The position numbers and the translations under genes are program-made. DNA of 64,000 bases, from NCBI GenBank assembly GCA_005880945.1, contig VBIU01000021.1, forward strand, positions 1 through 64,000, given 5' to 3'. Shown piece by piece: positions 20,421-28,630 of the stretch. Numbering within the stretch: position 1 is the first letter of the stretch; each line of letters opens with the position of its first letter. The DNA comes from Chloroflexota bacterium. GTDB taxonomy: Bacteria > Chloroflexota > Dormibacteria > Dormibacterales > Dormibacteraceae. Under the pieces are notes generated by a model. It did not search any database. It was not told where the DNA came from and worked only from the letters and a program-made list of their open reading frames with translations.

Positions 20421-21121
20421 GACACCAAGGCCCGAGTCGCGGATTCGACCACCGAGCGGAACAGCTTGAGGCCGTCGGTGCCGCCAAGCTCAGGCTCGGA
20501 GCAGCGCTCCGGGTGGGGCATCATCCCGAGCACGTTACCGCGCTTGTTGACGATGCCCGCGATGTTGTGCAGGGATCCGTTCGGGTTGGCGCCCGGAGTC
20601 ACTCGCCCGTCCGCATCGCAGTAACGGAAGACGACCTGGCCGTTCTGTTCGAGGCGCGAGAGCGTTGCGGGGTCGGCGAAATAGCTGCCCTCGCCGTGGG
20701 AGATTGGGACACGGATCACCTCACGCTCCGCGCACTGCGATGTGTAGGGCAGATCGTTGCGGTCGACCATCAGATTGGTCCACTGGCAGCGAAACTCGAG
20801 GGAGGCGTTGCGGATCAGCGCGCCTGGCAGGAGTCCCGCCTCGCACAGGATCTGGAAGCCGTTGCAGATGCCCCAGACAAGACCGCCCCGGTCCGCGAAC
20901 TCTCCCACTTTTTCCATGACCGGTGCAAACCGCGCGATCGCCCCCGTGCGCAGGTAGTCACCATAGGCAAAGCCGCCGGGCAGGATGACGCAATCGCATC
21001 CTTTGAGGTCCGCGTCCTTGTGCCACAGGTAGGTCAGCTGCTCGCCGAGCACCTGGTCGACGACCCAGCCGCAGTCGCGATCGGACCACGTGCCCGGGAA
21101 GACGAGAACTCCGAACTTCAT
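20417..21121 (-). CDS. purQ: FGAM synthase glutaminase subunit
   Basis: 234 aa class I amidotransferase feeding ammonia to Pur[15 protein letters not shown] starts the fold, [15 protein letters not shown] forms the oxyanion region, the nucleophile is Cys in [10 protein letters not shown] near residue 88, and the His/Glu pair is in [11 protein letters not shown] near 205. The start at 21121 was chosen over a longer frame because the family begins [10 protein letters not shown] and because ATGA overlaps the purS stop. Confidence 0.96.
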   Translation of the reverse strand: MKFGVLVFPGTWSDRDCGWVVDQVLGEQLTYLWHKDADLKGCDCVILPGGFAYGDYLRTGAIARFAPVMEKVGEFADRGGLVWGICNGFQILCEAGLLPGALIRNASLEFRCQWTNLMVDRNDLPYTSQCAEREVIRVPISHGEGSYFADPATLSRLEQNGQVVFRYCDADGRVTPGANPNGSLHNIAGIVNKRGNVLGMMPHPERCSEPELGGTDGLKLFRSVVESATRALVS

Positions 21122-21378
21122 CGTTGGTGGCGCCCTTCGTGCTCGATCTCGAAGTGAAAGTCCTCGATGACGTGGTTGGCGAGCAGCTGCTGGCACATCG
21201 CCTCCACGCGCTGCCTGGCTTCGTGCTCGCTCGGCGCATCCAGGCTCACCTCGATGTACTTGCCGACCCTGACGTCGGACACCTCCCGAAACCCCAGCGA
21301 GGCGAGGCCCTGCTTGACCGTGTTTCCCTGGGGGTCGTTGACGACCGGCTTCGGGGTAACGATCACCTTGGCAATCAC
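21118..21378 (-). CDS. purS: FGAM synthase accessory subunit PurS
   Basis: 86 aa, the usual PurS size. It bridges PurL and PurQ in the FGAM synthase complex. The pattern [28 protein letters not shown] near the start and [10 protein letters not shown] are diagnostic. The GTG start at 21378 overlaps the purC stop as GTGA; the longer frame to 21504 runs inside purC and is not used. Its stop overlaps purQ as ATGA. Confidence 0.94.
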   Translation of the reverse strand: MIAKVIVTPKPVVNDPQGNTVKQGLASLGFREVSDVRVGKYIEVSLDAPSEHEARQRVEAMCQQLLANHVIEDFHFEIEHEGRHQR

Positions 21379-22292
21379 TCGTTCCGGGCCTTCGGTGGGA
21401 ACAGGGGCTTGCCGACCAGTCGCTGGTATGCGGTGAGATATCGCTCGCGGGTCTGGGCCACTATGTCGTTGGGAAGCTCTGGCGGTTCCGATTCCTTGTC
21501 CCAACCGGAGCGCGTGAGCCAGTCACGGACGAACTGCTTGTCGTACGAGTCCGGCGTGGCGCCCGCCAGGTAGGTCGACGACTCCCAGAAACGCGAGCTG
21601 TCAGGGGTGAGCGCCTCGTCGATGAGGATCAGCTCGCCATCGATAGTGCCGAACTCGAACTTGGTGTCCGCGAGAATCAGGCCCCTCCGCGAGGACAGCT
21701 CCGCGGCGAACTTGTAGAGCTCGATGCTCGCGTCGCGAAGCTTGGTGGCCAGCTCGTCTCCGAGCTCCTTCTTCAGTCGCGTGAAGGACACGTTCTCGTC
21801 GTGGCCCGTCTCGGCCTTCGTCGCCGGCGAGAAGATCGGAATCGCGAGCCGCTCGCTCTGCCGGAGTCCAGGCGGCATCTTCTCGCCGGCGAGTGATTGC
21901 GAATCCTCGTACTCCTTCCACGCGCTGCCGGCCAGGTACCCGCGCACAACGCATTCGAAGTCGATGCGCTTCGCCTTGCGCACGATCATGAAGCGGCCGG
22001 CGAGCTCCTCGCGGCGGTCGCGGAGCTCCGACGGCAGGTCCGGCACCATGCCCGACACCAGGTGGTTGTCCTGGAAGAAGTCGGTCTGCGAGAACCAGAA
22101 GATCGACAGCTGGGTCAGGACCTTGCCCCGGTCGGGAATTCCGTTCGGCAGAACGTGATCGAAGGCGGAGATGCGATCGGTGGCGACCATCAGCAGCCTG
22201 TCGTCTCCGAGCTCATAGGTGTCTCGGACCTTGCCGCGGGCGAAGAGCTTCAACGGCAGATCGGTCTTGACCAGAGCAGGTCCAGCGATCAT
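21375..22292 (-). CDS. purC: SAICAR synthase
   Basis: 305 aa, the longer form of the enzyme (about 300 residues) rather than the 240-aa form common in Bacillus and E. coli. It joins CAIR and aspartate with ATP. Motifs: [29 protein letters not shown] at the start, [14 protein letters not shown] near 115, and [11 protein letters not shown] followed by [14 protein letters not shown] near 205-235. The stop overlaps purS (GTGA) and the start overlaps the purB stop (ATGA). Confidence 0.96.
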   Translation of the reverse strand: MIAGPALVKTDLPLKLFARGKVRDTYELGDDRLLMVATDRISAFDHVLPNGIPDRGKVLTQLSIFWFSQTDFFQDNHLVSGMVPDLPSELRDRREELAGRFMIVRKAKRIDFECVVRGYLAGSAWKEYEDSQSLAGEKMPPGLRQSERLAIPIFSPATKAETGHDENVSFTRLKKELGDELATKLRDASIELYKFAAELSSRRGLILADTKFEFGTIDGELILIDEALTPDSSRFWESSTYLAGATPDSYDKQFVRDWLTRSGWDKESEPPELPNDIVAQTRERYLTAYQRLVGKPLFPPKARNE

Positions 22293-23596
22293 TTCGCTTT
22301 GGCCCCCAGACCTAGTCGGTCGTAGGCGAGGTCCGTGTGCTCGAGGCCGGTCCAGGGATCGAAGACCTCTTCCATCCGCGACCCAATCCGCTTCATCACC
22401 TCTTCGTCCTTCTCCAGCATCGTGCGAAAGCCAGGTCCGTCCTCCGCCATGGCGCGCATCGCGGACTTCTGCACGACAAGATAGGCGTCCTCGCGGGACA
22501 TACCGCTGTCGACGAGAGCGAGAAGCACACGTTGCGAGAACACGACCCCGCCCGCGAACTGCAGGTTGCGCAGCATACGTTCAGGTCGGACCTCGAGCCC
22601 GCCCAGCACCTTGGCCATCTCCTGCGCCATGTAATCGACGGCGGCGCACGCGTCGGGAAAGATGATCCTTTCCGCGGACGAGTGACTGATATCGCGTTCG
22701 TGCCACAGCGCGGTCTTCTCGAGCGCAGTTACAAGATGGCCTCGCACGACGCGGGCGAGGCCGCAAACTCGCTCGGTGAGCACCGGGTTGCGCTTGTGGG
22801 GCATTGCCGAGCTGCCCTTCTGCTCCTTGCCAAAGGGCTCGAACGCCTCGCCGACCTCGCTCCGCTGGAGGTGGCGGATCTCAGTCGCGATCCTTTCCAG
22901 GGTCCCGGCCACCGAAGCGAGGGCTGACATGTAGGCCGCGTGCCTGTCCCTGGCGACGACCTGGGTCGAGACGGTGTCGGGCGTCAGGCCAAGCTCTTTG
23001 CAAACGTGCTCCTCGACCTTCGGGTCTATCGTGGCGTGCGTGCCCACCGCGCCGCTCACGCGGCCGACCGCGACATCATCGGCCGCCCGCTGGAGACGCG
23101 CCCTCGATCGATCGAGCTCCGCCACCCACCCGGCCACTTTGAAGCCGAACGTGATGGGCTCTGCGACGACGCCGTGCGTACGGCCTGCCATCAGCGTGCG
23201 GCGGTGACGCACGGCAAGCTCTGCTGCGGCATCCCGGACGGTGGTGAGGTCAGCGTCGATGATCCGCGCCGACTCACGCAGCTGCACCGCCATGGCGGTG
23301 TCGTTGAGGTCCTGGCTGGTCATGCCGAGATGCACGTAGCGCGCCTCAGGCTGGCCGATGGAATCGTTGACGACCGTCAAGAACGCGATCACGTCGTGGC
23401 CGACGCGCTCTTCGGCCTCGGCAATTTTGGCAGCGTCGAAGGTCGCTTTGCGGATCTTGGGCAGGGCCGATGCCGGAATGCGGCCTAAGCTCGCCCAGGC
23501 CTCACACGCCAGAATCTCTATGCGAAGCCACAGTTCGAACCGGTGCTGGTCGGACCATACCGCCCGAATCGCAGGCGGAGAGTATCGCTCGATCAA
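22289..23596 (-). CDS. purB: Adenylosuccinate lyase
   Basis: 435 aa. It splits SAICAR and adenylosuccinate, so it acts in both IMP and AMP synthesis. The N-terminus is IERYSPPAIRAVWSDQHRF. HLGMTSQDLNDTAMA holds substrate contacts near residue 85, TLMAGRTHGVVAEPITFG the general acid His, and SSAMPHKRNP the mobile signature loop near 262. The TTG at 23596 fits family N-termini; a longer frame to 23695 would cross the TATAAT promoter. GGGAG lies about 12 nt upstream. First gene of the purine operon. Confidence 0.95.
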   Translation of the reverse strand: MIERYSPPAIRAVWSDQHRFELWLRIEILACEAWASLGRIPASALPKIRKATFDAAKIAEAEERVGHDVIAFLTVVNDSIGQPEARYVHLGMTSQDLNDTAMAVQLRESARIIDADLTTVRDAAAELAVRHRRTLMAGRTHGVVAEPITFGFKVAGWVAELDRSRARLQRAADDVAVGRVSGAVGTHATIDPKVEEHVCKELGLTPDTVSTQVVARDRHAAYMSALASVAGTLERIATEIRHLQRSEVGEAFEPFGKEQKGSSAMPHKRNPVLTERVCGLARVVRGHLVTALEKTALWHERDISHSSAERIIFPDACAAVDYMAQEMAKVLGGLEVRPERMLRNLQFAGGVVFSQRVLLALVDSGMSREDAYLVVQKSAMRAMAEDGPGFRTMLEKDEEVMKRIGSRMEEVFDPWTGLEHTDLAYDRLGLGAKAK

Positions 23597-23636
23597 ATAA
23601 GGCGCCGGCTCCCAATCAACAATGGGGGACGTCAGG

Positions 23637-23642
23637 ATTATA
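23637..23642 (-). promoter_or_regulatory. Candidate -10 box of the purine operon
   Basis: A perfect TATAAT on the minus strand lies about 40 nt before the purB TTG, giving an untranslated leader of roughly 30 nt. No good -35 match is seen at 16-18 bp, so the promoter may depend on an activator or on extended -10 contacts. The inverted repeat at 23669-23695 lies just upstream. Confidence 0.6.
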
Positions 23643-23668
23643 ACGGTTGCCGGTCGTCGAAGCAGATG

Positions 23669-23695
23669 TTGTGGGTGGGTATCCGATGCCCACAA
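23669..23695. promoter_or_regulatory. Inverted repeat between purB and sigma-factor promoters
   Basis: TTGTGGG (23669-23675) and CCCACAA (23689-23695) form 7-bp arms 13 nt apart, and GTGTGGGTC follows at 23702-23710 as a partial third arm. The repeat lies upstream of the purB -10 box in the 230-bp divergent gap. An operator for a purine or sigma-operon regulator is one reading; no known consensus was matched. Confidence 0.35.
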
Positions 23696-23826
23696 GATGA
23701 TGTGTGGGTCAGCTCAAACCGCCAGGAAGGCGGGCCGGCCCTCCATAATCGCGGGCGATCTCATGGCATCGCCTCGTAACCAGCTTGCTGGACTCCCCGT
23801 TTGAACCCGCACAGGCTGTACTGCCG

Positions 23827-24384
23827 GTGAGCGATCTGCAACGCGACGACGAGCGAGAGCTCGTTGAACGCGCCAAGCGGGATCCCCGAGAGTTCGGGGC
23901 GCTCTACGACCGGCACTTTCAGCAAATTTACAGGTTCGTGTATTCAAGAGTGAGGGAGCAAACCGCGGCTGAGGATGTGACTTCGGAGATCTTTATCAAG
24001 GCTCTGAAGGCGATGCCCCGATACCAGGACACGGGGCGGCCTTTTGCTGCCTGGCTGTACCAGATCGCGGTGAACGCCATCGCGGACCGCTACCGCACGC
24101 TCCGCCCAGCTCAGTCGCTCGACGATTTCCACGACCTGTCGGTCGCGGGCCCGGCGCTTGAGGACCTGGCGTCGCACCGAGATGAGCTGCGGCGGATCTG
24201 GGCGCTGGTGGAGCAGCTGCCCGGCCAGCAGAAGACGGCGCTGGTCCTCAAGTTCCAGGAGGACATGAAGATCGAGGACATCGCGCTTGCGATGGGCAAG
24301 TCAGCCGGCGCTGTGAAGCTGCTCATCCATCGCGGAGTCAGCCGCCTCCGCCAGGACGCCGGCGCCCTGAGGCCCGTCGAATGA
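23827..24384 (+). CDS. ECF-type RNA polymerase sigma factor
   Basis: 185 aa from GTG 23827; TTG at 23785 would add 14 residues. Region 2 is seen in ALYDRHFQQIYRFVYSRV and AEDVTSEIFIKALKAMPRYQ near residues 25-75, with WLYQIAVNAIADRYR (region 2.4) after it. Region 4 is LPGQQKTALVLKFQEDMKIEDIA followed by the helix-turn-helix KSAGAVKLLIHRGVSRLR. There is no region 1 or 3, as in group 4 sigma factors. The stop overlaps the next gene's ATG (ATGA), and that protein is anti-sigma-like. A CATAAT box at 23744-23749 may be its promoter. Confidence 0.92.
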   Translation: MSDLQRDDERELVERAKRDPREFGALYDRHFQQIYRFVYSRVREQTAAEDVTSEIFIKALKAMPRYQDTGRPFAAWLYQIAVNAIADRYRTLRPAQSLDDFHDLSVAGPALEDLASHRDELRRIWALVEQLPGQQKTALVLKFQEDMKIEDIALAMGKSAGAVKLLIHRGVSRLRQDAGALRPVE

Positions 24385-26573
24385 GCATGCACCACGACCC
24401 CGAGCTCGACGACGTCCTGCAGGACGACGAGCTCGTGCGCATCGCCAACCTTTTGAAGGCCACCCGCAGGGCCGAGCCTCCGCTTGACGAGGCATTTCGC
24501 TCAGCGCTCCGGCGCCAGCTGATGCAGCAGGCGTGGGGGGCTCGCGAAGCCCGCACGCCGTGGTGGAGCCGTCTCGCTGCGCCGCCGTCGATGGCCTGGG
24601 TCGGCGCGGCCGCGGGCGTCGTGCTCATCGCATCGGTGGTCGTGTTCATGGCCTATCAGCAGCCCGGACAGAACGACCTGGTCATCACGAGCCCGATCGC
24701 AGACGCGCACGCCGTGCAGCTGCAGCAGCCGATTCTCGTGAGCTTCAACCAGCCGATGGACCACCCTTCCACCGAGGCGGCTGTGCAGATCGAGCCTGCG
24801 ACATACGTCTCCTTCTCCTGGTCGGGGAACACGCTGGCCGTTCATCCGAGAAGCGGAAACCTCGCGCCGAACACGCAGTACGAGGTGACGATCGGGCCGG
24901 GTGCCAGGACCCGCGCGGGCCAGCTGCTTCTGGCCCGCCCGAAGGTCATCACGTTTGTGACCCAACCGTCGTCTCCTGTTCCGTCGCCGAGGCCGACCAG
25001 CCTTCCGACGCCTACCTCGCTCCTGAACGGCGAGCACCGCCTCGCCGACCTTCCGACGGGCATCTCTTACACGCCACAGTGGTCGGCCGACTCGTCGACG
25101 ATCTACTTCGTCGGCGACAACGGCGCACTCCAGGCAGTCCACGTCAACGGCCGCGCCGGCGTCGTCGTCCCGGACGGAGTCTCGTATCCCGCCATCGCAC
25201 CCGTCGGGGACCGAATCGCTTACGTGCGCGGAGGCAAGATCGAGATCCTCACGCTTGCCACCGGATCGATAGCGGACCTCACGTCTGCAACCGACGTGAC
25301 GGCTTTGAGCTGGGCGGGAGATCAGCTGCTCTGGGCAGCGGGCAACGGCATCTTCAAAGCAGGCTCCGACGGCCCGGTGCAGGTGGCTTCGATACCCCGC
25401 AACGTCGCCGGCCCGGTGTCGATCTCGCCGGACGGCACTCACGCCGCTTACCAGGGAGGGCAATCCCTGATGCTGCTCGACCTCGCCACCTCGACAACCA
25501 TTCGGCTGGGAGCGAGCGGCGGAACCGGAGCGTTCCTGGGTTGGTCCCCAGACGGGTCCCGCGTCCTGTACAAGGCCGGCGAATCAACAGTTGTCGCGGA
25601 CACCCAGGGTCAACCTATCGCGACGTTCATCTCAGGCGACTCGAGCTGGTCGAGCCAGGATGTGATCCTGGTCGGAACCGACACCGAACTGTACGCGGTG
25701 CGCCCTGACGGCTCCGAGCGGACGAGGCTGAGCGCGGGCACGTACCGCTCCCCAGTCTGGGCACCGAACGGAACCACGTTCGCGTTCGTCCGCGGCGGTG
25801 CGCTCTGGAGCGCGAACGCCACGCCTCTTCCAGGAGAGTCGTCGGCACTGGACCTCGCCGCGGCGGTGGTGAGCTCCTTCATGACCGCGCGTTTGAACCA
25901 GCAGCCCATCCAGGCCATGACCTACCTCGACGACAGTGGAAAGCAGGCCTATTCGACCGGTGGCGTGGCCCTGCTCATCAGGGGCGATGCAAGATTCTCC
26001 CGCTATTACGTGGTCACCCAGGAGATCACGGGCAGCCGGCCGGCGACGGCCAGGTTTGTGGTTCGGTTGGTGCTGACAAAGGGCGCCCGGGACGTGAGCG
26101 AGTACGAGGAGACCTTGATCCTGCAGCGCGAGCTGTCCAGCCAACCGTTCCTGATCGACCAGGCGACCGCCGGGCCCACGCGTGACCTTGGCAGGGGAGC
26201 GGTGGTCGTAGGCGTCGAGGTTGGGGTCGGCACCATCAAAGTCGCTTTCGACAGCGACCTGGTCCCTGAAACGGTCCCGGATGGAGTCGTCTTGCTGGAC
26301 GGGTCTGGAAAGCGCGTCGGCGGACGATCCACCTACGCGAATCGGACAGCGACCATCACCGGCCTGCAGCTGGCGGCCGGCGCTTCCTACAAGCTGGTGG
26401 TGCTGACGTCGGTGCAAGACGTGAGCGGCCGGAATGTGGCCAGCGAGTACGACCTCAACCTGGTCGGGCCGGACCCAGTCTTCCAGCTCGGTGGTCAGGG
26501 AACTGTCGTCAACCCGTCGCCGGGACCAGGCATCCGGCCATCACCGTCCCCGGTGAGAAGCCACACCCCCTAG
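24381..26573 (+). CDS. Membrane-anchored anti-sigma-like protein with extracytoplasmic propeller
   Basis: 730 aa. The cytoplasmic head, about 68 residues, contains DDVLQDDELVRIANLLKATRRAEPPLDEAFRSALRRQL and could bind the sigma factor. One membrane helix follows at about 70-93 (MAWVGAAAGVVLIASVVVFMAY). Outside, a Big_5/SbsA-like Ig domain (ITSPIADAHAVQLQQPILVSFNQPM, NTQYEVTIGPG) leads to a Pro/Thr linker, a TolB/PD40-type propeller (YTPQWSADSSTIYFVGDNG, ISPDGTHAAYQGG, WSPDGSRVLYKAG) and a second Ig-like domain near the end. The translational coupling to the sigma gene supports an anti-sigma role. No ZAS zinc motif (HxxxCxxC) is seen, so the head would be a different type. Its stop shares a CTAG palindrome with the convergent Nudix gene's stop. 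Confidence 0.8.
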   Translation: MSMHHDPELDDVLQDDELVRIANLLKATRRAEPPLDEAFRSALRRQLMQQAWGAREARTPWWSRLAAPPSMAWVGAAAGVVLIASVVVFMAYQQPGQNDLVITSPIADAHAVQLQQPILVSFNQPMDHPSTEAAVQIEPATYVSFSWSGNTLAVHPRSGNLAPNTQYEVTIGPGARTRAGQLLLARPKVITFVTQPSSPVPSPRPTSLPTPTSLLNGEHRLADLPTGISYTPQWSADSSTIYFVGDNGALQAVHVNGRAGVVVPDGVSYPAIAPVGDRIAYVRGGKIEILTLATGSIADLTSATDVTALSWAGDQLLWAAGNGIFKAGSDGPVQVASIPRNVAGPVSISPDGTHAAYQGGQSLMLLDLATSTTIRLGASGGTGAFLGWSPDGSRVLYKAGESTVVADTQGQPIATFISGDSSWSSQDVILVGTDTELYAVRPDGSERTRLSAGTYRSPVWAPNGTTFAFVRGGALWSANATPLPGESSALDLAAAVVSSFMTARLNQQPIQAMTYLDDSGKQAYSTGGVALLIRGDARFSRYYVVTQEITGSRPATARFVVRLVLTKGARDVSEYEETLILQRELSSQPFLIDQATAGPTRDLGRGAVVVGVEVGVGTIKVAFDSDLVPETVPDGVVLLDGSGKRVGGRSTYANRTATITGLQLAAGASYKLVVLTSVQDVSGRNVASEYDLNLVGPDPVFQLGGQGTVVNPSPGPGIRPSPSPVRSHTP

Positions 26574-27166
26574 CCTCCGTGCGACGAGGGCGAGAGCCCT
26601 CCCATCACTTTCTCGAGGGCGCGGGCCGCGCGGCACAGCGCCGTCACCGAGCCGGAGTGGACGATGGTCCCCGCAAGCGCCGCCTCCAGGGCGTCCACGA
26701 ACGGAAGGCGCAGGACCTCCATGTCCTGTTCGTATGTCTCCGGGCTGCGCTCCGACTCCGTGATGGATTGCGCCAGGAACATGTGCGCGCGGCCGGTCAG
26801 GAACGCGGCCCCGTGCACGCTGCCCAGGCTCGTGTAGCTCGCGGCGACGAGCCCGGTCTCCTCCATCAGCTCGCGACGGGCGCACTCGAGCGGGTCCTCG
26901 TCTCCGTCGAACGTGCCTGCCGGCACCTCCCAGGAGGACTCGTCCCATGCGTGGCGCCACTGGCGGACGAGCATCGTGTCGCCGTCGTCGAAGTAAGGGA
27001 CGACGAAAGCCGAGTCAGGGTTGGCCAGGACTGTGTAGAGCGCCTCCGCCCCGTCGGGAAAGCGGATCACGTCCCCGCGCAGCGTGAACGGGCCCGATTT
27101 ACCCGCGACCGAGGAAGTCTTGACCTCGAACGGCCTGCCGGTGGTTGGGTGCGGGAGCCCTCTCAG
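26570..27166 (-). CDS. Nudix hydrolase, ADP-ribose pyrophosphatase-like
   Basis: About 198 aa. A complete Nudix box GTFDGDEDPLECARRELMEE (continuing TGL) sits near residue 85, preceded by VVPYFDDGDTMLVRQWRHA, the usual ADP-ribose pyrophosphatase layout. It hydrolyses nucleoside diphosphates linked to another moiety. The start is unclear: the family needs residues upstream of FEVKTSSV, where the frame has no ATG, GTG or TTG after the accC stop. A CTG at 27166 overlaps that stop as CTGA, like the ATGA junctions nearby, and is the best guess. A GTG within GDVIRFPDG would lose the first strand. Last gene of the guaB operon. Confidence 0.85.
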   Translation of the reverse strand: MRGLPHPTTGRPFEVKTSSVAGKSGPFTLRGDVIRFPDGAEALYTVLANPDSAFVVPYFDDGDTMLVRQWRHAWDESSWEVPAGTFDGDEDPLECARRELMEETGLVAASYTSLGSVHGAAFLTGRAHMFLAQSITESERSPETYEQDMEVLRLPFVDALEAALAGTIVHSGSVTALCRAARALEKVMGGLSPSSHGG

Positions 27167-28623
27167 TGCTTCTGCACCACCACCGCCACCGCGGCTGCGG
27201 CTGCCGCGATGTGGCGTGGGTCGGGGCCGTAGTCGAAAGGCGAGGTGTCGCCCGCAAACCTCTTGGCCCGGTCGACCAGCTCCGGGTGATCGTCGATGAA
27301 GCGGGTGCTCAGCTTGCCGGCGCGGAAGTCGGCGCTGTCGAGGATCGCGCGGTGGTAGCTGATGGTCGTCGCCGGTCCGACGACGACGAACTCGCGAAGG
27401 GCGCGCGACGCACGAGCGATGGCCTCGGCGCGATCGCTCCCGTGAACGATCAGCTTGGCGACCAGCGAGTCGTAGTTGGGAGGCACCTCGGAGCCGGGAC
27501 CGAAGCCTGAGTCGACACGCACTCCGGGCCCGGCAGGCGCAACCCATCGCGCGATCCGTTTTGGGTTGGGCATGAACTTACGCAGCGGGTCCTCCGCGTT
27601 GATGCGCATCTCGATCGCGTGGCCGGTCCACGTCACGTCGTCCTGGGTGAAGCCCAGCTCCATGCCCGCCGCAACGCGGATCTGTTCTTTGACCAGGTCG
27701 ATGCCGGTGACGGCTTCGGTGATCGGGTGCTCGACCTGGAGTCTCGCGTTCACCTCGAGAAAGTAGAAGTCGCCCTCGCTGAAGATGAACTCCACGGTTC
27801 CAGCATTGACGTAGCCGGCCGCCCTGGCGGCGCGAATGGCGGCCTCGCCCATCGCGGATCGGATCTCGGGGGTCACCGCCGGCGACGGGGTCTCTTCCAT
27901 GATCTTCTGATGGCGCCGCTGGATGGAGCATTCGCGCTCGCCAAGGTGCACGGCGTTGCCATGGCTGTCACAGATGACCTGGATCTCGACATGGCGAGGT
28001 TTGCGTACGTAGCGCTCGAGGTAGACGGTCCCATCGCCGAAGGCGGAACGCGCGGCCTGGGCGCTGCTCTCGACAGCCGCGACCAGGTCCGCCTCGGACT
28101 CGACCACCTTCATTCCGATTCCACCGCCGCCGCCGGAAGGCTTCACCATCACGGGGAAGCCGATTTCGCGGGCCGCGGCAACAGCAGCCGCGGCATCGGC
28201 GACCGCGCCACTGCCCGGGGTCACGGGGACGCCGTTGTCGACGGCCATCTTTCGGGCTGCCAGCTTCGAGCTCAGCGCGCGCATGGCCGAGGCCGGCGGT
28301 CCGATGAACTGGATGCCCGCCTTCGCACATGCGTCGGGAAACGCCGGCTTCTCCGACAGGAACCCGTATCCGGGGTGGATCGCCTCCGCGCCGCAATCGT
28401 GCGCGACCTTGACGATGCGCTCGAGCTGCAGGTAGGACTCCGCGGGCGGGGCGCCACCGATGTGGTGTGCCTCATCCGCATATCGCGTGTGGATCGCATT
28501 GCGGTCCGCGTCGGAATAGACGGCGGCGGTCGCGATCCCGAGCTCGCGGCACGCGCGCATGACCCGGATGGCGATCTCGCCTCGGTTCGCGATGAGGACT
28601 TTCTTGAAGAGCTTGCCTTTCAC
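27163..28623 (-). CDS. pycA: Biotin carboxylase subunit of pyruvate/acyl-CoA carboxylase
   Basis: 486 aa ATP-grasp biotin carboxylase that carboxylates the biotin on its partner. Motifs: KKVLIANRGEIAIRVMRACRE at the start, HPGYGFLSEK near 85, the Gly-rich lid PSGGGGGIGMKVVE near 165, ERECSIQRRHQKIMEE near 235 and FLEVNARLQVEHPITE near 290. Biotin carboxylases of acetyl-CoA and pyruvate carboxylases look alike; the preceding pycB makes the two-subunit pyruvate carboxylase the best fit. The start is a GTG 7 nt after the pycB stop. A C-terminal Ala/Val-rich tail follows the last conserved domain. Confidence 0.92.
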   Translation of the reverse strand: MKGKLFKKVLIANRGEIAIRVMRACRELGIATAAVYSDADRNAIHTRYADEAHHIGGAPPAESYLQLERIVKVAHDCGAEAIHPGYGFLSEKPAFPDACAKAGIQFIGPPASAMRALSSKLAARKMAVDNGVPVTPGSGAVADAAAAVAAAREIGFPVMVKPSGGGGGIGMKVVESEADLVAAVESSAQAARSAFGDGTVYLERYVRKPRHVEIQVICDSHGNAVHLGERECSIQRRHQKIMEETPSPAVTPEIRSAMGEAAIRAARAAGYVNAGTVEFIFSEGDFYFLEVNARLQVEHPITEAVTGIDLVKEQIRVAAGMELGFTQDDVTWTGHAIEMRINAEDPLRKFMPNPKRIARWVAPAGPGVRVDSGFGPGSEVPPNYDSLVAKLIVHGSDRAEAIARASRALREFVVVGPATTISYHRAILDSADFRAGKLSTRFIDDHPELVDRAKRFAGDTSPFDYGPDPRHIAAAAAAVAVVVQKH

Positions 28624-28630
28624 CGCGTTA

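Noticed and set aside
23763-23804. Short ORF (MASPRNQLAGLPV) before the ECF sigma gene
   Set aside because: Thirteen codons, no Shine-Dalgarno and no sign of a control peptide or repeated regulatory codons.
27163-28623. Acetyl-CoA carboxylase biotin carboxylase (accC)
   Set aside because: The enzyme type is the same, but the partner is pycB with its own biotinyl domain, and no accB, accA or accD gene is nearby.
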